A stretch of DNA of 64,000 nucleotides, from NCBI GenBank assembly GCA_021199855.1, contig JAJQHD010000036.1, positions 62,001 through 126,000 on the forward strand, written 5' to 3'. Below the pieces are notes generated by a model. The model was not told where the DNA came from and searched no databases. It saw nothing but the letters and a program-made list of their open reading frames with translations. This document shows, piece after piece, positions 61,074-64,000 of the stretch (positions are counted from its first letter, which is position 1; the number at the start of each line of letters is the position of its first letter). The translations under genes were made by a program, and so were the position numbers. The DNA comes from Oscillospiraceae bacterium (lineage in GTDB: Bacteria > Bacillota > Clostridia > Oscillospirales > Ruminococcaceae).

Positions 61074-62750
61074 ATGAAATTAACAGGAGCACAGATTGTA
61101 GTAGAAACCCTGATTGAGCAGGGCGTAACCGATGTCTTCGGATATCCGGGCGGACAGGTTCTCAATATCTACGACGCCCTCTATGATGCCCAAGGCAGGA
61201 TAAACCACATCCTGACTGCTCACGAGCAGGGCGCATCCCATGCCGCAGACGGCTATTCAAGAGCCACCGGAAAGGTGGGAGTAGTAATCGCCACTTCGGG
61301 ACCGGGCGCCACCAACTTAGTCACCGGTATAGCGACGGCTATGCTCGACTCTGTCCCGATGGTAGCAATCACCGGAAACGTGCCGCAAAGCCTGATTGGA
61401 AGAGACAGCTTCCAGGAAATCGACATCACAGGCATCACCCTCCCGATTACAAAGCACAACTTCTTTGTCCATAACGTAAACCAACTCGCCGACCAGATTC
61501 GCCTTGCATTCAAGATTGCAAAGTCTGGTCGTCCCGGACCGGTTCTCATAGATATTCCGAAGGATATCCAGACGGCGGTTGCCGAGTATGAACCTCAGCC
61601 AATTGTCGAGAAGTTCCCGAACCCTGTTCCTCCGGAGGAGGATATTCAGGCGGCAATAAAGCTCCTGAATACTAAGTCCCGTCCGTATATACACATCGGC
61701 GGCGGTGTCATCGGCTCTAAAACATACGACATGGTAAGAGAACTCGCCGAAAAGATTGACGCAGTCATCGGTTGCTCGCTCATGGGTCTTGCCGCAATCC
61801 CGACCGATTACGAAAGATTTTTGGGCATGCAGGGTATGCACGGGCACTATGCCTCATCCGTTGCCAGCAACGATGCCGATGTAATAATCGCAATCGGCAC
61901 AAGATTCAGCGACAGAGCTACCGGCGACAAGTCGAGATTTGCTAAAGGCGCATCGATTATTCACATCGACCTCGACTTCGCCGAAATAAACAAGAACATT
62001 CCTGCAAATGTCGGCGTCTGCGGAGATATTTCAATCTCTTTAAGAAAGATTATCGACGGAGTTGAACCCCGGAAGAACCCCGACTGGATGGCGCACATCA
62101 AGGAACTCAAGCGCCTTGAAAAGTCCTATATGCATGAGGACAAGGGCTTGACGCCACACTTCGTCATGCAGACGATAAACGAAATCAAGGACGCCGATAC
62201 CATCATTGCAACCGACGTCGGTCAGCACCAGATGTGGGCTTGCCAGTACATCAACTTCCAGAAGCCCCGTAAGATTGTTTCAAGCGGCGGACTCGGAACG
62301 ATGGGCTTCGGAATGGGGGCCGCAATCGGCGCATGTGTCGGAACAGGGAACAAGACAGTATTAATCACCGGCGACGGAAGCTTCGGAATGAACTTAAACG
62401 AGCTTTGCACCGCAGTAAATACCCACGTTCCACTTACAATAGTTCTTATGAATAACGGCACCCTCGGAATGGTTCGTCAGTGGCAGACACTCTTCTATAA
62501 TCACCACTACTCGAACACGACACTTAATCGCCCGACCGACTTTGTGAAGCTTGCCGACGCATTCGGAGCAAAGGGAGTCATGTGCGACACTCCGGAGAAG
62601 TTCCGCAGAGAGTTCCAGAAGGCATACGACAGTGACTCTGTAACACTTATCGATTGCAGAATTGACATGGACGAGTTCGTTCTTCCCATGCTTCCTCCCG
62701 GAGGAGCAATCGAAGACATCATAGTTGACGCTAAGGCAAAGGAGGAGTAA
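61074..62750 (+). CDS. ilvB: Acetolactate synthase large subunit
   Basis: It condenses pyruvate to acetolactate (valine/leucine) or with 2-oxobutyrate (isoleucine). ATG 61074 is used because GAGGAGG lies upstream; an earlier ATG touching the leuA stop has no site. The 558 residues have the TPP-enzyme layout: catalytic Glu in LTAHEQGASHAADGY near 47, the central FAD/sugar-binding-like domain, and the TPP motif ITGDGSFGMNLNELCTA (GDGS) near 433. The C-terminal NNGTLGMVRQWQ is characteristic of anabolic AHAS. ilvN follows after two bases. Confidence 0.97.
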   Translation: MKLTGAQIVVETLIEQGVTDVFGYPGGQVLNIYDALYDAQGRINHILTAHEQGASHAADGYSRATGKVGVVIATSGPGATNLVTGIATAMLDSVPMVAITGNVPQSLIGRDSFQEIDITGITLPITKHNFFVHNVNQLADQIRLAFKIAKSGRPGPVLIDIPKDIQTAVAEYEPQPIVEKFPNPVPPEEDIQAAIKLLNTKSRPYIHIGGGVIGSKTYDMVRELAEKIDAVIGCSLMGLAAIPTDYERFLGMQGMHGHYASSVASNDADVIIAIGTRFSDRATGDKSRFAKGASIIHIDLDFAEINKNIPANVGVCGDISISLRKIIDGVEPRKNPDWMAHIKELKRLEKSYMHEDKGLTPHFVMQTINEIKDADTIIATDVGQHQMWACQYINFQKPRKIVSSGGLGTMGFGMGAAIGACVGTGNKTVLITGDGSFGMNLNELCTAVNTHVPLTIVLMNNGTLGMVRQWQTLFYNHHYSNTTLNRPTDFVKLADAFGAKGVMCDTPEKFRREFQKAYDSDSVTLIDCRIDMDEFVLPMLPPGGAIEDIIVDAKAKEE

Positions 62751-62752
62751 TC

Positions 62753-63280
62753 GTGGCTGACAGTTCAAGATTTGTTATAGCGGTATACGTAGAAAATAAG
62801 TTCGGCGTTCTTTCCCGTGTCACAAGCATGTTCACCCGCCGTGGCTTCAATATCGACTCACTTACAGTTGGCGTCACCGAATCTCCCGAGTACTCCCGTA
62901 TCACCATCACGATGAGTGGCGACGGCTATGCAAGAGACCAGATGATTAACCAGCTCCGCAAGCTCTTTAACGTCAAGAAAGTCGAGTATATCGAGGACGC
63001 AAAGGCACTTCAGCGCGAGCTGATGCTCGTAAAAGTCCGCAACGACCCCGAGAATCACCAGAGACTTCTCTCGGCACTTGACATATTCAAAGCGAAGATT
63101 GTTGACTATTCCGTGAACACACTCAGTATTGAGGTTACCGGAACCACCGACAAGCTCGACGCTTTCATCGAAATGGTAAGAGAGCTCGGCATCGTCGAAC
63201 TCTGCCGCACCGGTGTTGTAGCACTTCAGAAGGGCTCATCAAACATGCTCGAAGGGCTGAACCCGGAAGAATTTATCTGA
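62753..63280 (+). CDS. ilvN: Acetolactate synthase small (regulatory) subunit
   Basis: It stabilises IlvB and provides valine feedback inhibition. The GTG start is set by GGAGGAG, located at the end of ilvB. The 175 residues comprise an ACT domain (FVIAVYVENKFGVLSRVTSMFTRRGFNI, residues about 6-80) and the C-terminal ALS domain (RELMLVKVRNDPEN onwards). Length is typical. Confidence 0.97.
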   Translation: MADSSRFVIAVYVENKFGVLSRVTSMFTRRGFNIDSLTVGVTESPEYSRITITMSGDGYARDQMINQLRKLFNVKKVEYIEDAKALQRELMLVKVRNDPENHQRLLSALDIFKAKIVDYSVNTLSIEVTGTTDKLDAFIEMVRELGIVELCRTGVVALQKGSSNMLEGLNPEEFI

Positions 63281-63297
63281 CCCAAATGGCAAACTAA

Positions 63298-64000
<703 letters not shown>

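Overview
The window reads as a contig from an anaerobic, fermentative gut-type Clostridia, probably of the Ruminococcaceae/Oscillospiraceae kind. The pointers are strong Shine-Dalgarno sites, T-box leaders, AdhE, PduL, a clostridial [FeFe] hydrogenase, GH3/GH43 glycosidases, a YitT protein, and two dispersed palindromic repeat families. About fifteen of the promoters found share the same layout: a TTGACA-like box, a 17-bp spacer and a TATAAT-like box. Genus and species cannot be named from sequence alone. No rRNA, tRNA, CRISPR array, phage or transposase gene was seen.

Left third, minus strand (21580 down to 1). A long same-strand run begins with a split glutamate synthase (amidotransferase subunit, FMN/Fe-S subunit, four-cluster ferredoxin, FAD oxidoreductase, GXGXG subunit). 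It continues with a short glutamine synthetase, an ANTAR RNA-binding regulator, and then pyrG, purF, purC, purB, purA, carA and carB. The first half makes glutamine and glutamate. PyrG, PurF and CarAB are glutamine amidotransferases that spend glutamine, so supply and demand for the amide nitrogen sit together. Behind them lie a PspC protein and a large, truncated 2-hydroxyacyl-CoA dehydratase-activase protein. The leader before the first gene (about 21667-21602) carries an intrinsic terminator. Its 5' arm can instead fold into a hexaloop hairpin, followed by a second hexaloop hairpin. This is the architecture recognised by ANTAR antiterminators, and an ANTAR protein is encoded in the same cluster. 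It is the strongest regulatory find here.

Middle (21749-40118). A divergent promoter drives an acyltransferase with a zinc ribbon, a YitT membrane protein and a small antitoxin-like ORF. Next come aconitase and isocitrate dehydrogenase, which would supply 2-oxoglutarate to the GS/GOGAT genes. A secreted repeat protein, a GH3 and a GH43 enzyme (xylan side-chain or oligosaccharide use), AdhE with a phosphotransferase-fold kinase, thymidylate kinase and a monomeric [FeFe] hydrogenase follow.

Right third (40211-64000). A Trp T-box leads the complete trpEGDCFBA operon. After it come an orphan solute-binding lipoprotein, a HAD phosphatase, recG, a membrane protein plus sigma-factor pair bracketed by two copies of the same composite repeat, pduL, and a PHP/glycosyltransferase/YfhO operon. 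A Leu T-box then leads leuA-ilvB-ilvN-ilvC; ilvC runs off the right edge.

Two repeat families punctuate gene ends. Family A has a GGGCGGATATTATCCGCCC-type core (four loci). Family B is a composite element with ACCTCTCAGTC termini and variable internal palindromes (three complete, one half copy).
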